From Prochilodus magdalenae (lineage: Eukaryota > Chordata > Actinopteri > Characiformes > Prochilodontidae): 64,000 bases of DNA. The position numbers and the translations under genes were made by a program. The notes below the pieces were generated by a model. It was not told where the DNA came from. It saw nothing but the letters and a program-made list of their open reading frames with translations, and ran no database searches. The stretch lies in contig JAMWET010000024.1 in NCBI GenBank assembly GCA_024036415.1, positions 124,001 to 188,000 of the forward strand. Direction: 5' to 3'. Below are positions 33,386 through 45,339 of this stretch, piece by piece; the stretch's first letter is position 1; each line of letters begins with the position of its first letter.

Positions 33386-35159
33386 GATATACTTATTTTT
33401 CATTGGACAGTGACGATTTAGTTTCTGACATTGTGTGACATCCTGTTATTTGTTTTCTTTAATGGACAACAATATAAAAAACAAATACAGGCATCACAAC
33501 ATTTTGTGTAGCAATACTGTATTGATACAGAAATGCAAAGTATCAATATTTTATTATGATGTATGAATGTAAATTAATATTTTTATGACTGTTAATGTCT
33601 GCCTGCTTGACGGTTCATCATTTTGCTGCAATAAAAATGTGGAGCAATGCTTTATCTGGGGATCTCTACTTTAGATGAACTACATGGTTTAGGTACTTTG
33701 TCCACCACTGTGTAAAACACCATTTTAGGCATCAGGTAGGCATTTAACTCCGCTCCCCATCACTGTGAACAATTCTGACTTCGCAAGAATGAAGCATTTC
33801 ACATCAAACTCCTCCAAATTTTTGTTCACATCTTAACCACATAATGATGCAGACATTTTGAGAAAGTGTCTGAATTCCCTTTTAACAAGCATACAATATT
33901 GATATTACAGTTATTGCTATTGCTTCCAGATAGATATATAACGAGCTGTGTCCTCCTTCGGTTGTAGTGAAGGATAATGAACATTGCTCAGAGCAATGGA
34001 AAGAAGACTATAGGGAGACTTCCTCTCCATTTTTCCTTTCTCCAGATCCCTCTCTTTCCTCCTCTGTCTCTCTTTGCGAGATGAGCATCAAGCTGGGGAG
34101 GATCCCCACAGTGACACACCTGCAGGGACTTTCCCTTCCACTTCCTGCTTTCAATCTTTCTGTGAAGAGCGGACAACTCTATCCATCAGGCCTGTCATGG
34201 ACGGGTGGGCCTGCGGGTGGAGCTGTGCCGTGCGGGACTCGCCTCATTTCCTCGCTCTGATTAACCTGCTTCACACGCAGCTCTCTCTCGTTCCCCGTCA
34301 ACCTCCTCAAGAGGGCTGCGTGTGTGAATCTGTACTTTCTCAGTACAAAAGCAACCAGAATCAAAGGAAAACCAGGGATAACCTAGAGTGCCCGAAAGAA
34401 GGGGTTCTGTTAGAGGAACTGTCTCTCCAAAGTACAAACAATGTAAATATACCCTCACAGAATGACATGGTCCTTAAGGTCCATTTGTCTACCTTAAATG
34501 AGTTTTAAATGTAGACTACATTCACATTCTCACAGGAACCCTCACAAGGGAATATGAATACCCTTTCATGATCGGGCGTGTGGTGTGCAATGTAAAATAC
34601 ACAATCTGTTCTGTAACTAGACAGACTGAAGACATAGCCTGGAGGGGACCACCCCAGTCACAATGTCTCTACCCTGAGAGGTACAGTATTTTATGAGAGG
34701 GTACCTTAATTAAAACAGGCTCTGAAAAAGTTCTTGTCACCCAAGGCACAGAACATAATGAACTATATTTTATATTTAGTGCATATTATTACATTTAGTA
34801 CATTAGGGCATTATATGGTTTAAATATTACCGCATAAGCTTGTATAATATCTGTGAACTTCCCAGCTAGCTAAATTATTATACAGCAGCTACATATGCAT
34901 AGCACACATGGAACCAGTTTTTTCCATAAGGACCAGAAGCTCACCCGCTTAAAACGTACCTGTGACTGAAACATGCCTAATAGCATGTGATACATAGCAT
35001 GTGATAATGAATACCAGCTGTGAATTTGCAGGAACTGGACATGTTTCTGGCTGTAGGCCACATCAATGTTCAGATACTTTTGCATCAAAGAATTGCACAG
35101 TTAGGCCAGATTAGGAGGATGCCTTTCCTGGCACAATTCTGAGGAGAATTTCCTGTAAA
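33386..35159. other. Gene-free stretch with GC-richer block
   Basis: At 34020-34345 the sequence is GC-richer and non-repetitive (pyrimidine-rich lead, then GATGAGCATCAAGCTGGGG and GATTAACCTGCTTCACACG). The frame at 34074-34508 (144 codons) is the longest non-transposon frame here but has no domain and runs on into AT-rich DNA. It could be a regulatory element; a coding role is not supported. Confidence 0.35.
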
Positions 35160-35256
35160 CTGGGATACTGGGATTTTAGCTATTGCTGGTAGACCTACAC
35201 CTGCAGATTCAGCTACGTCCTTCACACTATGGCCTTTGGTACATCCCAATGCAATT
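35160..35256 (-). mobile_element. Tc1-like transposase N-terminal fragment (minus)
   Basis: On the minus strand the block reads VKDVAESAGVGLPAI, similar to the first helix-turn-helix of Tc1-type transposases. It is nearly identical to VKEVAESAGV at about 57092-57121. No termini are attached; it is an isolated relic. Confidence 0.55.
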
Positions 35257-35292
35257 GGACATATTTTCTACTGATTGAATGAGATTTCATTC

Positions 35293-35354
<62 letters not shown>
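35293..35354. repeat. Compound TA/GA microsatellite
   Basis: About ten TA units pass directly into about twenty GA units without interruption. Confidence 0.97.
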
Positions 35355-35357
<3 letters not shown>

Positions 35358-36636
35358 ATAAAGATCATGAAAATATATTGCTATTGTGTGGGTGTTTGTG
35401 TTTTTGTGGGTTTTTTGCTTCATCATTCAGTCCGTGTGGACAGCTCTGGGACAAGTGATACAGCGTGTGGAGCTCACTGTTGCAGTAACCACAGGAATAT
35501 TACCCAGAGCGAAATATGACACTTATTAAACAATTGTTTATTTGTGGATGGAAGGATATTTAGGCCAGCTTGTCCATTTTTAGCTTAAGCTGTCTGGCGA
35601 CAAGATCCGCTCTGAGGTCTGGTCCTAGCCATGGGGGAAATGCTAACTCCAGATCTCCTACAAATATAACACATGATGTAAAATACTACCAGACATGCAA
35701 ATCGTACCCTGACTATTAAAAGTCTATCTAAACCACCAAGTGGCAAGTGGCAAGTGGCTTTGCACGGAGAGATGAAGAAAGAGAAGTTATCAGAAGCTCC
35801 TTTTCCCTAATGACGGTCCAGTTCCTCAGAAACCCCGGAGGACCCTTGGAGCCGTTGCTGTCAGATGGGGGCTTGCTGAATCATTTGGCATTTCTGCTCT
35901 AAGGCACAGCCTGGCCTACTTTTAGCCACAACGCCAAACAAAAATTGTCTAAGTAGGACTGGCACCCTAATAACCCACAGCGTCTTTTCAGTCAGCCCCA
36001 GGACAGTCGGGTTGTTCTGCAGAACTGATGGAGCCTTCAATGTACATGGAGATTCACAGTTCATCTAGAATAGGATCTTCCACAAGGTCTTAGCATACAT
36101 CTTGAGAAATGTAAGAGCTTGCAAGCTTATATACACGCCTGTTGGATAGGCTGTACTACTGAAGGTAACATACTACAACAGTTATAAGTATGGCTTTATA
36201 AAGCCAGAACAAAGCCCCATACATATCTTGTAGCCACCAGCATCTGCCCAGCCAATTAGTTTAAAACACTGTGAGTGTCTTTGTAATCAAAAGGAATTAC
36301 AAAGATACTTATATTCAAAAAGGTGTCAGTACATTTGTACCTGTTCTGAGAGCTGTTGTTCAAAGTTTCATGGCCGTCTTTGTGATTTACAGTGTCCGTC
36401 CCAGGTGTTTGCCCATCAGTGAGTGCAGCATGGCAAGCAAAGCCTCGGTGCAATGTCTACAGTTGCTTGTTTTCCCTGCAATTACATCATATTGTTGGCG
36501 GAAGCTCAGGTGAACGTCGTCTCCCCAAGAAGTATGTGGAGGCCTTTGGCATAGTATGAGTGCAAGATGCTGTTATGACTCAGTAATGCTTATGACTCAT
36601 AATGATCACAGTCATAATAGTTTTAGAGTTTGGTCA
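35355..36636. other. Gene-free stretch
   Basis: No recognised gene. A small AAGTGGC triplication occurs at 35738-35758. The frames at 35861-36064 and 36256-36513 have no family motif. Confidence 0.5.
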
Positions 36637-36955
36637 GTAATACTTTACATAAATCCTGCTACATAACTTTGACACAGCTATGGCATAAACATGTTATGAG
36701 CGCAATCATGGACAGTTATATCAGTGTTGTGTTACCAGTACTGCTAAGTCATTGTTATGCCAATCGTTTGATGTCATAATGACAGTTTTTTTTGCTCTGT
36801 AGTCTAGTTAACCATCATGACACCAATCATTATGATGTCATGACAATTACAAGCAATTATGATATAACACTGCTATATCACATATATCACATATATCACA
36901 AAACATAATAACGTTAAGACATGATTATGCTAATATCATGTAGCACTATTCTGGA
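36637..36955 (+). repeat. Dispersed repeat F, copy 3
   Basis: The third copy of the 26752/28938 family: AATCCTGCTACATAAC, CATAAACATGTTATGAG, GTTTGATGTCATAATGACAG, TTTGCTCTGTAG...AGTTAACCATCATGACA, then TGTCATGACAATTAC. It contains a small ATATATCACA triplication at 36874-36901 and several near-perfect short palindromes. Confidence 0.6.
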
Positions 36956-37288
36956 GTGTTCCCATCGCTTTTTAATAAGGACCACTTTTAACAAATGAGG
37001 TACACCTGATTGATGCGGAGTGATGTCTTAATTTCTACAAAGCTCAAATGAGCTTCTTCGGCAGCTTTATATTTGAATTTCCCATTCCACCTTAAACAAA
37101 GCAACCAGCAGTTACATTAGGGCACCTGTATAGTGTAACGGAACAGAACATTTGAATAAGAAGTTATCTACAGTTTCAATAGATTTCTACTTCATTTAAG
37201 TCATTTGTCTCATACATATGTCTCATACACTTATGCCTTTGGTCTTTAGACATTGCTGCTCGAACAGTGGTGCAGTCATTTACACTTC
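36956..37288. other. Gene-free stretch
   Basis: Nothing recognisable. Confidence 0.5.
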
Positions 37289-37420
37289 ATAAGATAAGAT
37301 AAGATGCCTTTATTGTCATTGCACAGTGTATAATCAAACTGAGCAGCAATCCAACGGCACTTTACACACAAAATACCAGCAGACCAGGCTGGAAAACACC
37401 ATCTCAGACAGGCCTCTTCT
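37289..37420 (-). mobile_element. LINE 3' end (minus) with ATCTT tail
   Basis: The minus strand shows GTGCAATGACAATAAAGGCA followed by three ATCTT units (AAGAT on plus, 37291-37305), the terminus of an L2-like LINE in reverse orientation. Only the 3' untranslated end is recognisable. Confidence 0.8.
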
Positions 37421-37679
37421 GTCTAGTCCAATATTAGGCTAAGGCTAGCTCTAACACCAAAGGCAGGCCATTTCTTTATACCCACTCCCTTGAAAACAAA
37501 GCGGGCTGTTGTGACAGACTACAAAGTGGAGGTGGAGGTGATCGATGGTCTGCTGTATTCTCAATTTCATTTAAAACATATTTGAAGCATCCCAGCTAAA
37601 CAGGGTCACATTAGCACATGGTAGTTCCAAGCTTCACATGACAGTTGTGCTCAGTGACTGCTGTTATTAATATGGCAGA
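37421..37679. other. Gene-free stretch
   Basis: Short single-copy stretch with nothing recognised. Confidence 0.4.
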
Positions 37680-37681
37680 TA

Positions 37682-37943
37682 CAGTGAGGAAAATAAGTAT
37701 TTGAACACCCTGCGACTTTGCAAGCTCTCCCACTTAGAAATCATGGAGGGGTCTGAAATTTTCATCTTAGGTGCAGTAACACACAAATAAATGATTAAAA
37801 AATCATACATAGTGATTTCCAGATTTTTTTTTTAGATTATGTCTCTCACAGTGGACATGCACCTAAGATAAAAATTTCAGACCCCTCCATGATTCCTAAG
37901 TGGGAGAAGTCGCAGGGTGTTCAAATACCTATTTTCCTCACTG
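37682..37943. mobile_element. Palindromic Tc1-type MITE with TA duplication
   Basis: The 262-bp element starts CAGTGAGGAAAATAAGTATT and ends with its complement (AATACCTATTTTCCTCACTG), flanked by TA at 37680-37681 and 37944-37945. The arms are about 95 bp each (37682-37777 and 37850-37943) and nearly perfectly complementary, including the CATGGAGGGGTCTGAAATTT segment and its inverted copy, around a short AT-rich loop. There is no coding sequence. It must have been mobilised by a Tc1/mariner transposase in trans. Confidence 0.95.
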
Positions 37944-37945
37944 TA

Positions 37946-39599
37946 TGTTTGTGATATTAAAAAGAATATATGGATATTGGTACAAGTTGCCAGCCAACGC
38001 CCATCACAAAGCAAAAGACCTTGAGGTAAGATTTAAGAGTGGCAGGCTAAGTTAGCCTAAAAGCTATTTGTTGTAGTTGCTGAGTGTGGAAAGGAGTTAT
38101 TGGTGAGCTGATGAGGGATACCATTCATCTCACCAGAAGATCCTTGGCAAACGGTGCTGGCTCTATGTCCAGATAGCCTCTAAGCTTCAAGAAGAACTTC
38201 AAATGGATCAGATGAATAAGTCCCAAGAGTAGCACATACACCTTCATCTTTGGAGCAAACAAATCCAACAAAGCCACTATGAATTGGTATAGAGACATCA
38301 GGGCTCACATGCAGATGTGTCAACATAAAACATTGTAAATCTATGAAACTGTGAAACCAAAATCTCCATGAGTCTACCCATTGGATACGTTCTGTGCAGT
38401 AAAGTTCAGAGTTGGAGTGAGCTTATGACTTCTGAAGCTTATGAAGATAAACGCATAAGAATGACTATGTACTTTATAAATGTCCACTTACAGCTTCATT
38501 ATCTGCTAAACATCTCTGTTGAGTGATTGCTTCCTTTTCGGCATCTGATGTATTCATAAACTCTTTTTCCTGCCTCATCATAATTCAAAATAAATAAATA
38601 AATAAATGAAAAAAAACCCATAAAACTACTTTGTGGCTAGGCTGTGACTCTGAAACTATTCTGTTGTTATTATGTTTGTGTTGGCTGCCAAATGGTTCTT
38701 CAAACCTGATCTCCAAAGCAATCATGACATTTGGACAGGCTGCATATGCTATGACATAGCTGAGTTCTAGAGCCCTGCATTGAAATATGAACACACATAT
38801 TTTCTTTCTCCATTAGACCACCAAGAACGAGGCATGCCTTCATATTTACCTTCATATTTGAACTACAGTCCAGAAGGCAGCTACTGGAGTAGCAAAATTA
38901 GGTTTCAGAGTGCGGAACAGACAAAACCGACATCATCAAAACAGAGCACATATTGTTTGCATGAATCATAGAAGGCCAAAGACAATAACAGCATGAGGCA
39001 AGGTGCCAGAAAAGCGGTCTCTTCTTTAAGCAAACCAAAGCAGCATTTTATGGTTGCATATATGAGCTATACAACAGTATAGGTTATTAGCCACACTGAG
39101 CACGGGCTGCCATTAATAACACGTTTGGACAGCAAGTTGAGTGCCTTGCATTTGCATCTCAAAGCAATGGATCATTGGATAGCAATCTTGTTAGTGATTC
39201 CTCATAATCCTCAGGGCCACTGAGAGGCGAGGAAACAGGAACAGAGGTCCTAGCCAATAGAACAGGCGAAAACCTCATAGCTAACTAAACCCCGTCGAAA
39301 TCAGACATTGTAAAACACATAAATGGCCATATTAGATAAAGTACGTGATGTTTTTTGCAAGAGAGCCATCAATCATGATGGGAAAGCGACAGGAAGTTGC
39401 TCACACTGCATTTGTTTACTCAGGGTTTGTAATAGGTAGGGCTGAATAATATTAGAGAAAATGTTACATTGTGATACTGTGGGTCATTATGACAGCTGTA
39501 CCGAGGTAAGCTGTTCTCCCACTGAGATAATACCTACTTTAGCAATGGGAAGGGTGTATTAAAGCCAGAAATCTAATTTACATGATATTCGCTTCCTAC
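37946..39599. other. Gene-free stretch
   Basis: Single-copy DNA with an AAAT microsatellite at 38588-38608. The frames at 38585-38794 and 38780-38971 have no motif. Confidence 0.5.
38588..38608. repeat. AAAT microsatellite
   Basis: About five AAAT units followed by an A run. Confidence 0.9.
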
Positions 39600-40044
39600 T
39601 CTTTCCAAATTAGCCCAGAAGACATATGTTGGGTTCGTCCTGGGGGGGCTCGAGTCTTCGTGCTTTTTTTTTAAAGGCTAGTTTATTGCTCTCAAAAGCG
39701 TTGAATAAGTTCTTAGCCTTAAAGTGGCCTATGCCCGTTTATCTATTTATATAACACTTGGCCATTGGTCTGTCTGGGTCGCTCTGCAATTACACTGCCA
39801 AAACACTAGTTGGCGATGGGGTTTCAATAGTGTTTTTGTTAGCTTTCTTGGTGTTCTACAAACGATGTTGGATGAAACAGAGTCAATTGTGCTGGAGTTG
39901 GGGCAAATAGCTTTTAAACAACAGTTCCTTTTTCATTGTTGTTAATTTAGTCTTCCTAACTTCTCAATATGAGTTTTTGAAATGGGGCGTTGAAGGTGGA
40001 AATTGCTATTACTCGGGGGGCATGCAATTTATTGGTGCTTACCA

Positions 40045-40710
40045 AGACAGCAGCTCAATCACAGCTGATGCCCAGTATCTGCATCGCCGAGCAATAGTGT
40101 AAGTTACATTTCTGGAGAGGTGCATGTCAGGCTTCATTTCATATAGGTATGCCTTGGCACGGAAGCTAGGCTAAGGCTCGCAATTGGAAATTGGTACCCT
40201 GTGTTGTGGTTTCGGATTACACTCATTTAGCTTCTCTGCCTGGGTTACCCTGCAGTGCCACTGTGTTGCAGGGCTTTCATGACTTCTGATTTATAAAAGT
40301 CAACTGGTGTTCTTGTTGTTAGTGTCATAATCATATGATCCTAGACCAATCACAGCTGTTGCAGTCTGCATCGCCACAATGTGTAGTTACATTTCTGGAG
40401 AGGTGCATGTCAGGCTTCAGCCTATGGTATGCCTGGAGGAGCTAGGCTAGGCTACAATTGAAATTTGGTCCTGTGTATTGGAGTTTCGATTGTACACATT
40501 CATTCACGACCATGCTCTGAAGGGGGTGTACTACTGGCATTGCCACGGTCGACTTGCACGGGCATTGCATGACTGGTTGCATGTGTATGAGTGTCACTTC
40601 ATGGTGTTCTTGTTGTTAGTGTCATAATCATATGATCCTAGACCAATCACAGCTGTTGCGATCTGTGTTGCCAGTTACATTTCTGGGAAGGTGTACATCA
40701 GGCTACAATG
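40045..40710. repeat. Tandem block, period about 291-297 bp
   Basis: The phrase CAATCACAGCTGxTGC followed 20-30 bp later by AGTTACATTTCTGG and GGTGCATGTCAGGCT starts at 40056, 40347 and 40644. Two of the units share a perfectly identical 58-bp run (40306-40363 and 40602-40659), while the rest of each unit has diverged. The identical run contains the palindrome ATCATATGAT and a CCAAT motif (GACCAATCAC). About 2.5 units are present. The surrounding 39600-40850 may be one larger element, with unusual G-rich sequence TCCTGGGGGGGCTCGAG at 39639; its class is unknown. Confidence 0.8.
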
Positions 40711-42765
40711 CATGGTCCAGCATAGGGTATGTGAAACCATACATAAACTACAATGATCTGAATGTGCCGAGAATCTACAAGCCAGCGCCAAGGTTGGCAG
40801 TTTTAAGGGGGTTTGGAGGTGACTAATGGACTTTTTCGCAGTGGTTTCGCTGAGTCAACGGAACAAAAAAAAGGATTGGCGGACAATAGATACGCCCACC
40901 AACCGACCAAAGTTGTTGGTTGATTGTTGAGTGCACTTTGAGCGTCAAGCAGAATAAGAAAAAGAGAGAACCAAGAATATGATTCCTCAGTAAATTACTC
41001 CTTTAGTGATTATTAGTTCTACGTAATATTCTGTTTTTCTTAAATGCACGTATTACACAACACGGGACTGCGCTAAAATCATACTAACTACTCGAGTTCC
41101 GGTGAATGTAACATTTCGAGTCAAACAAGGGACGAAGGCAAAACACCTTACATCTGCATTGAAGTGGCAACGTGACACTGAACAGATAACTTTAGACGAA
41201 TATTACTGAAAAGGAGATCCATGTTATAAAGAAAGGTAATGGATATCCATTAGTAACGACAGGATACTGGACTAATTATGTGTATAGCTAAGTTCGTTCA
41301 TAACAACTGAGAGGTTTAATTATTCAGCATTAGCTAATCCATGTACCATTAATGTATGAATCTGTCAAGAATTAATATGTTAATAAAGCAATTGTTTAAC
41401 TGGTCACAAATAGATCATCCACTCCTCCACCCCCTCACTGCAGATGGGCGTTCCAGACCACGTAATTCCCACCAACATGGAGTTTTTTGGGTACTTGATT
41501 GTAGCGAACCCACACCCTCCGCATTCATCTTGTCTGTTATCTGTGTCTTGTTAGTATTGCTATATAAGTAGTCCTAGTCTTCCTAGCCTTGTCTTTTTCA
41601 GATCCTCCTTTTCTGGACATTCCACTTTATTTAATGTGAAAATAAACAACAATCCCTTATGTTATCTCAGAGACTTACTATACCAGCAGACCTTAAACAG
41701 ACTTCTTACTTTAAAAACTGTTGTACCTCGTAAACCATCTAGAATCTATCGTATTAATAAATTTATTGGGGACTGAAGACAAGTCAAATTGTTTGTTTCC
41801 TAGGGCACCATATAAGAGATCCCTGAAATTCAATTAGCACAAGTAAGCACCTGGAATTACTTTTCTGAGCATGGTGAATGTTATATAATGTTTAATGCCC
41901 ACTATATAAGGACAGCGGTTGAATGTTTAAACACAAACCATTCGATACTACTGGGTTAAATACTGTTGGTAAATGTATAATGATTGTGCCCAATAAATAC
42001 TTTCGCTTTATCACTGATCCTCCATGAGGAATCTGTAATGTGCCCCCTAAAGTAAAGTGATGAATTATTAAGCCTTTATTAATTCTAATAAATTAGCTGG
42101 AGCTAATTAGGGGTTGATCATTCGCATAGGTAAATGATAAGAACAGTTACACAAATAACAGTTTGGAAACAACTGGCCTATGCATGCAGAGAGCTTTGAC
42201 ATTACGGTTACCTTAATTACCGCTAGTTCATGTGTCTTTACTAGAAGCTGCCTGATAAGGTAAATACAATTTAACTAGATTTGATTTTGGCTTCAGCTGG
42301 ATTCAGCGGTATGTTGCTTCACTGTATTTTCCATGCTTACAGCGAAAATAAGGAGAGGCTGAAAGTGTGCCTTCTGTCAGTGTGATAATGTTATACTGTC
42401 AGATTATCAAAGCATTTAACATTATAAAACTAGAATCTGGAAATAAAGCTGTTGCAATCTAACGATCCAGACACGAGCTAAATTGTAAGCCCCAGGCTAA
42501 TACACTACCCACAAGCTAACATGCTAGTCAAGATCCAGCATGATACAGTGCTACATTCCTACAAAATACCATACTGTGATTGTACTGTAACTGCAAATTC
42601 ATTTTCAATATATTAAAACACATTAGTGACTCGTAGATGTGACATTTTACTAGCACTATCCAAAATTATTTGTGTTTGTTGGATTATACTAATCACCCAA
42701 AGAACATGTGGTGTGACTGGTTAAGATGCTCACAATGTGCTCACCATGCACACTAAAATTACATC
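40711..42765. other. Gene-free stretch
   Basis: An inverted pair (CAACCGACC and GTTGGTTG) occurs near 40899-40925. A TATATAAG box-like motif at about 41561 and AATAAA at 41640 occur in order, but no coding frame separates them. No gene could be identified. Confidence 0.45.
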
Positions 42766-43545
42766 CATCAAAATGACAGTTCCACAAATAGTTGCAACCA
42801 GAAGGATTCAACAGACAGTAATGAAACTTGGTAGGTAGGTTTGAGTTCATCAGACTAACATGAAATTTGACACCCAGCCGTGCACGTGATGTAAGCAATG
42901 ATAGGCCTTCTCTGTACCTGACTGACCCAACAGGCATGATTGCGGACATTCAGCGAGCAGTGATGTCCTCCCTGAGTCATCCTCTTAGTGCTAGCAGCAT
43001 TGGCAGACGGCTGCACAACACAGGGCTACATGCACACAGACGACTGCCCTTAACACCACGTCAACCTCGCCAATACTGCTGTAGTGTTGTCACGGAGTGA
43101 CTCAGAATGGCATGGAGTCACCTTTAGTGACGAGTCCCGCTTTTGTCTTGGTGGAGAAGACCAACAAATCTATGTGTGGAGGCACCGTGGTCAGCACCAA
43201 GATGAACGGTTTCTGGTTACGCATCACACATTCAAAAGCCCTGCTGTGTCACTTCACCTCCACCCCTACCGCACAATCTGCAGGAACTGTGTGAGAATAT
43301 TTAAGTTACACGGGATATACACCATAAGTAAGCTCTACAACTCCCTGCCAAGACATCTGAGTGAGGTATCAGTAAACATGGCGGCCCGGCGGCACTACTA
43401 TTGTATGTGTAGCTCAACAAATATTGCCCATATCATTCTAAATTTATCATCATTTATTGTTCCTAATATCCTTTACCATATATATCTTCTCTCCCTATTG
43501 AATTGCAATCTGACACTTCCTTTTATCATGCGTGTATTTAGCAAC
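42766..43545 (+). mobile_element. Tc1/mariner, family A, copy 4 (plus), best preserved
   Basis: The left end CCATCAAAATGACAGTTCCA is a decayed terminal repeat. At 42867-43100 the frame gives MIADIQRAVMSSLSH, then IGRRLHNTGLHAHRRLPLTP, the second helix-turn-helix and linker. After a frameshift near 43090 it resumes in the ORF starting at 43084 as WHGVTFSDESRFCLGGEDQQ, holding the first catalytic Asp block (SDESRF), and IYVWRHRGQHQDERF. The second Asp and last acidic blocks are deleted: the frame jumps to the C-terminal ICRNCVRIFKL and NSLPRHLSEVS segments. The element is therefore inactive. Confidence 0.9.
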
Positions 43546-44211
43546 TACTGTATATAGAAATGAATGCAAAATGACTGAGCTATGATGAAGCTATTGGAGT
43601 GTGTAATGGCTAACACTTTAAATTTACCTAAATGTAATTAGTTCCTTAGAGACTCTGTTGCTGTTTACACCAAAGTCTGGTGTTAACTGTCGTGTGGGAA
43701 GGAGAGCTACAGTGCTTTCCAGGTTTTCCACCTCGAAGAAGAGTGTGGGGGCAGTAACTGTGATGACCAACCTCCATTCTTGTATCAGATCTTACAAAAT
43801 CCAGAGGCGTTGTGGTCCACTGTGGGAAGACAGCTCAATGTTATGACCTGGACTGTGTATCCCAAACACGTTGTTGGGAATGGTAGTTATTCAATGACAC
43901 TTTTGGGAAATGCACTCCTGATTGGTTAGGGGAAACAAGGAATTTGAGGGGGAGCTCAATCAGACACAGTACTGGCAGCTTATTAGAAGTGCTAGTATGC
44001 AAGAAAGGACTTTTGCACAGCGAGTTACATTTGTTTTTGGAGTGCTTCTATAAAGAACTGGAAAAATAAATTCTACACATGTGCTCACTTCCTCTCCAAT
44101 TATTTTAATCTTTTTTTTTGGTACTCCATGAGGACTACACCTCATGCATGATACACTCTTCTGCGCAGAAGTGTAAGACTGCCTGCTACGCCCAATGTGA
44201 ATCACTGCATA
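43546..44211. other. Gene-free stretch
   Basis: Nothing recognisable beyond a T run near 44111. Confidence 0.5.
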
Positions 44212-44213
44212 TA

Positions 44214-44741
44214 CACTGTCAAGTCACATTATTATGACCACATTATTACTTTGACAGCGACAGTACATGGCTCATGAAGGAGGCCACTTTTTGGTGGCAT
44301 TCTCTGGGCCCACTCATTCATTTGGAATACGCTCGCAGCTGAATTGGATATGAATCCACCCCTGCAGATCACACATACCCATACATGGTTATTGTCTTAA
44401 CTGGGGCAGATGGGGTCTTCCAGCAAGGAAATACAACATGTCACATGACTAGACATCTAACATTGGTTGAAAGAGCATGGTATCCAAGTACTACCTTGGT
44501 CCCCGTATTCCCAAGATTTTAAACCCACTAAGCATCTTTGGGACCACCTTGATTATTTTGTTCGCTCTATGGATCCTCCCCCATGCATCTTGCAGCAGCT
44601 GTGGGACGCATTGTAGTCGGCATGACTTCAGATACCTGTGACAACCTACCAGGACCTTATTATGTCTCTCCCAGCCCATCTAACTCCTGTCCATGCTGCA
44701 TACAGCAGTTACTCTGATGGTAATAATGTGACTCAACTGTG
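44214..44741 (+). mobile_element. Tc1/mariner derivative, family B, copy 2, with TA duplication
   Basis: It is flanked by TA at 44212-44213 and 44742-44743. The left end CACTGTCAAGTCACATTATT pairs with the complement of TAATAATGTGACTCAACTGTG at the right end. The interior has a decayed FQQGNTTCHM block, then SRFxPTKHLWDHLDYF and MDPPPCILQQLWDAL, the C-terminal half of a DDE transposase on plus. The N-terminal half and first catalytic Asp are absent. It shares the left junction sequence (GGCCACTTTTTGGTGGCATT) with copy 1 at 10156, so both descend from one deletion derivative. Confidence 0.93.
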
Positions 44742-44743
44742 TA

Positions 44744-45339
44744 AAACCTAAAATAAGTGCTTCAATCACAAACAAACTGTTACAAATAGAGTCACCACAG
44801 TTCAGAACCCTGTTGTGTTGTGAAAGGCTGATCAATATCTACAGCAAAAAAAAGGTGCTTGGCAGTAATTGAAGGCAGTGCAACCAGTTCCGGAACAAAT
44901 TGGACAATTATATCATCCATGCAGGACTGCTGATTTTTCATAACATCCTACTATAAACCTTGCAGCTCATTTTTCTTGTGTCTTTTTTTTCATATCACTT
45001 AAACACGTTCTTGAACAGAATAAAAGCTCATTTTAAGTGTCCCAGATCCAGTTTTCCACCAAATCCAATGTTCTCATCAATCATCAATGTTCTTGTCAGG
45101 CTCTTCACATCATCTTTTAAATGTGGGCTACATATCTGACATATGCTCGGTCACCAAAGCCATGCAGGTTAGATGGAGGAATGGTGAGAGGGTTTGTAAG
45201 GAGGGAGTAGTTGGGTGAGTAGGAGAACATTGAATAGTATAAGTTTTTCACATGAAGCCAGTGGAGATGCTGGAGCATGGGTGTAACAGCGTGATGTGAG
45301 CAGGTGGGGACGTGCACCGTTATGTGCTGCCACAGTACA
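44744..45339. other. Gene-free stretch
   Basis: The part at 45110-45330 (GAAGCCAGTGGAGATGCTGG, CATGGGTGTAACAGCGTGAT) resembles a fish interspersed repeat seen near LINE ends and may be an upstream part of the LINE at 45340. No gene. Confidence 0.4.

Noticed and set aside
34074..34508. 144-codon frame as a host gene
   Set aside because: No recognised domain, no matching exon structure and its second half is AT-rich filler. Kept only as a possible non-coding or exon candidate in the findings.
41450..41650. TATATAAG plus downstream AATAAA as a host promoter and gene
   Set aside because: The motifs are only about 80 bp apart with no coding frame between; such combinations are common in LTRs and AT-rich DNA.
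43084..43557. 157-codon frame as an intact transposase
   Set aside because: It contains the SDESRF block but lacks the other catalytic acidic residues and is joined by deletion to a C-terminal scrap, so it is a pseudogene fragment.
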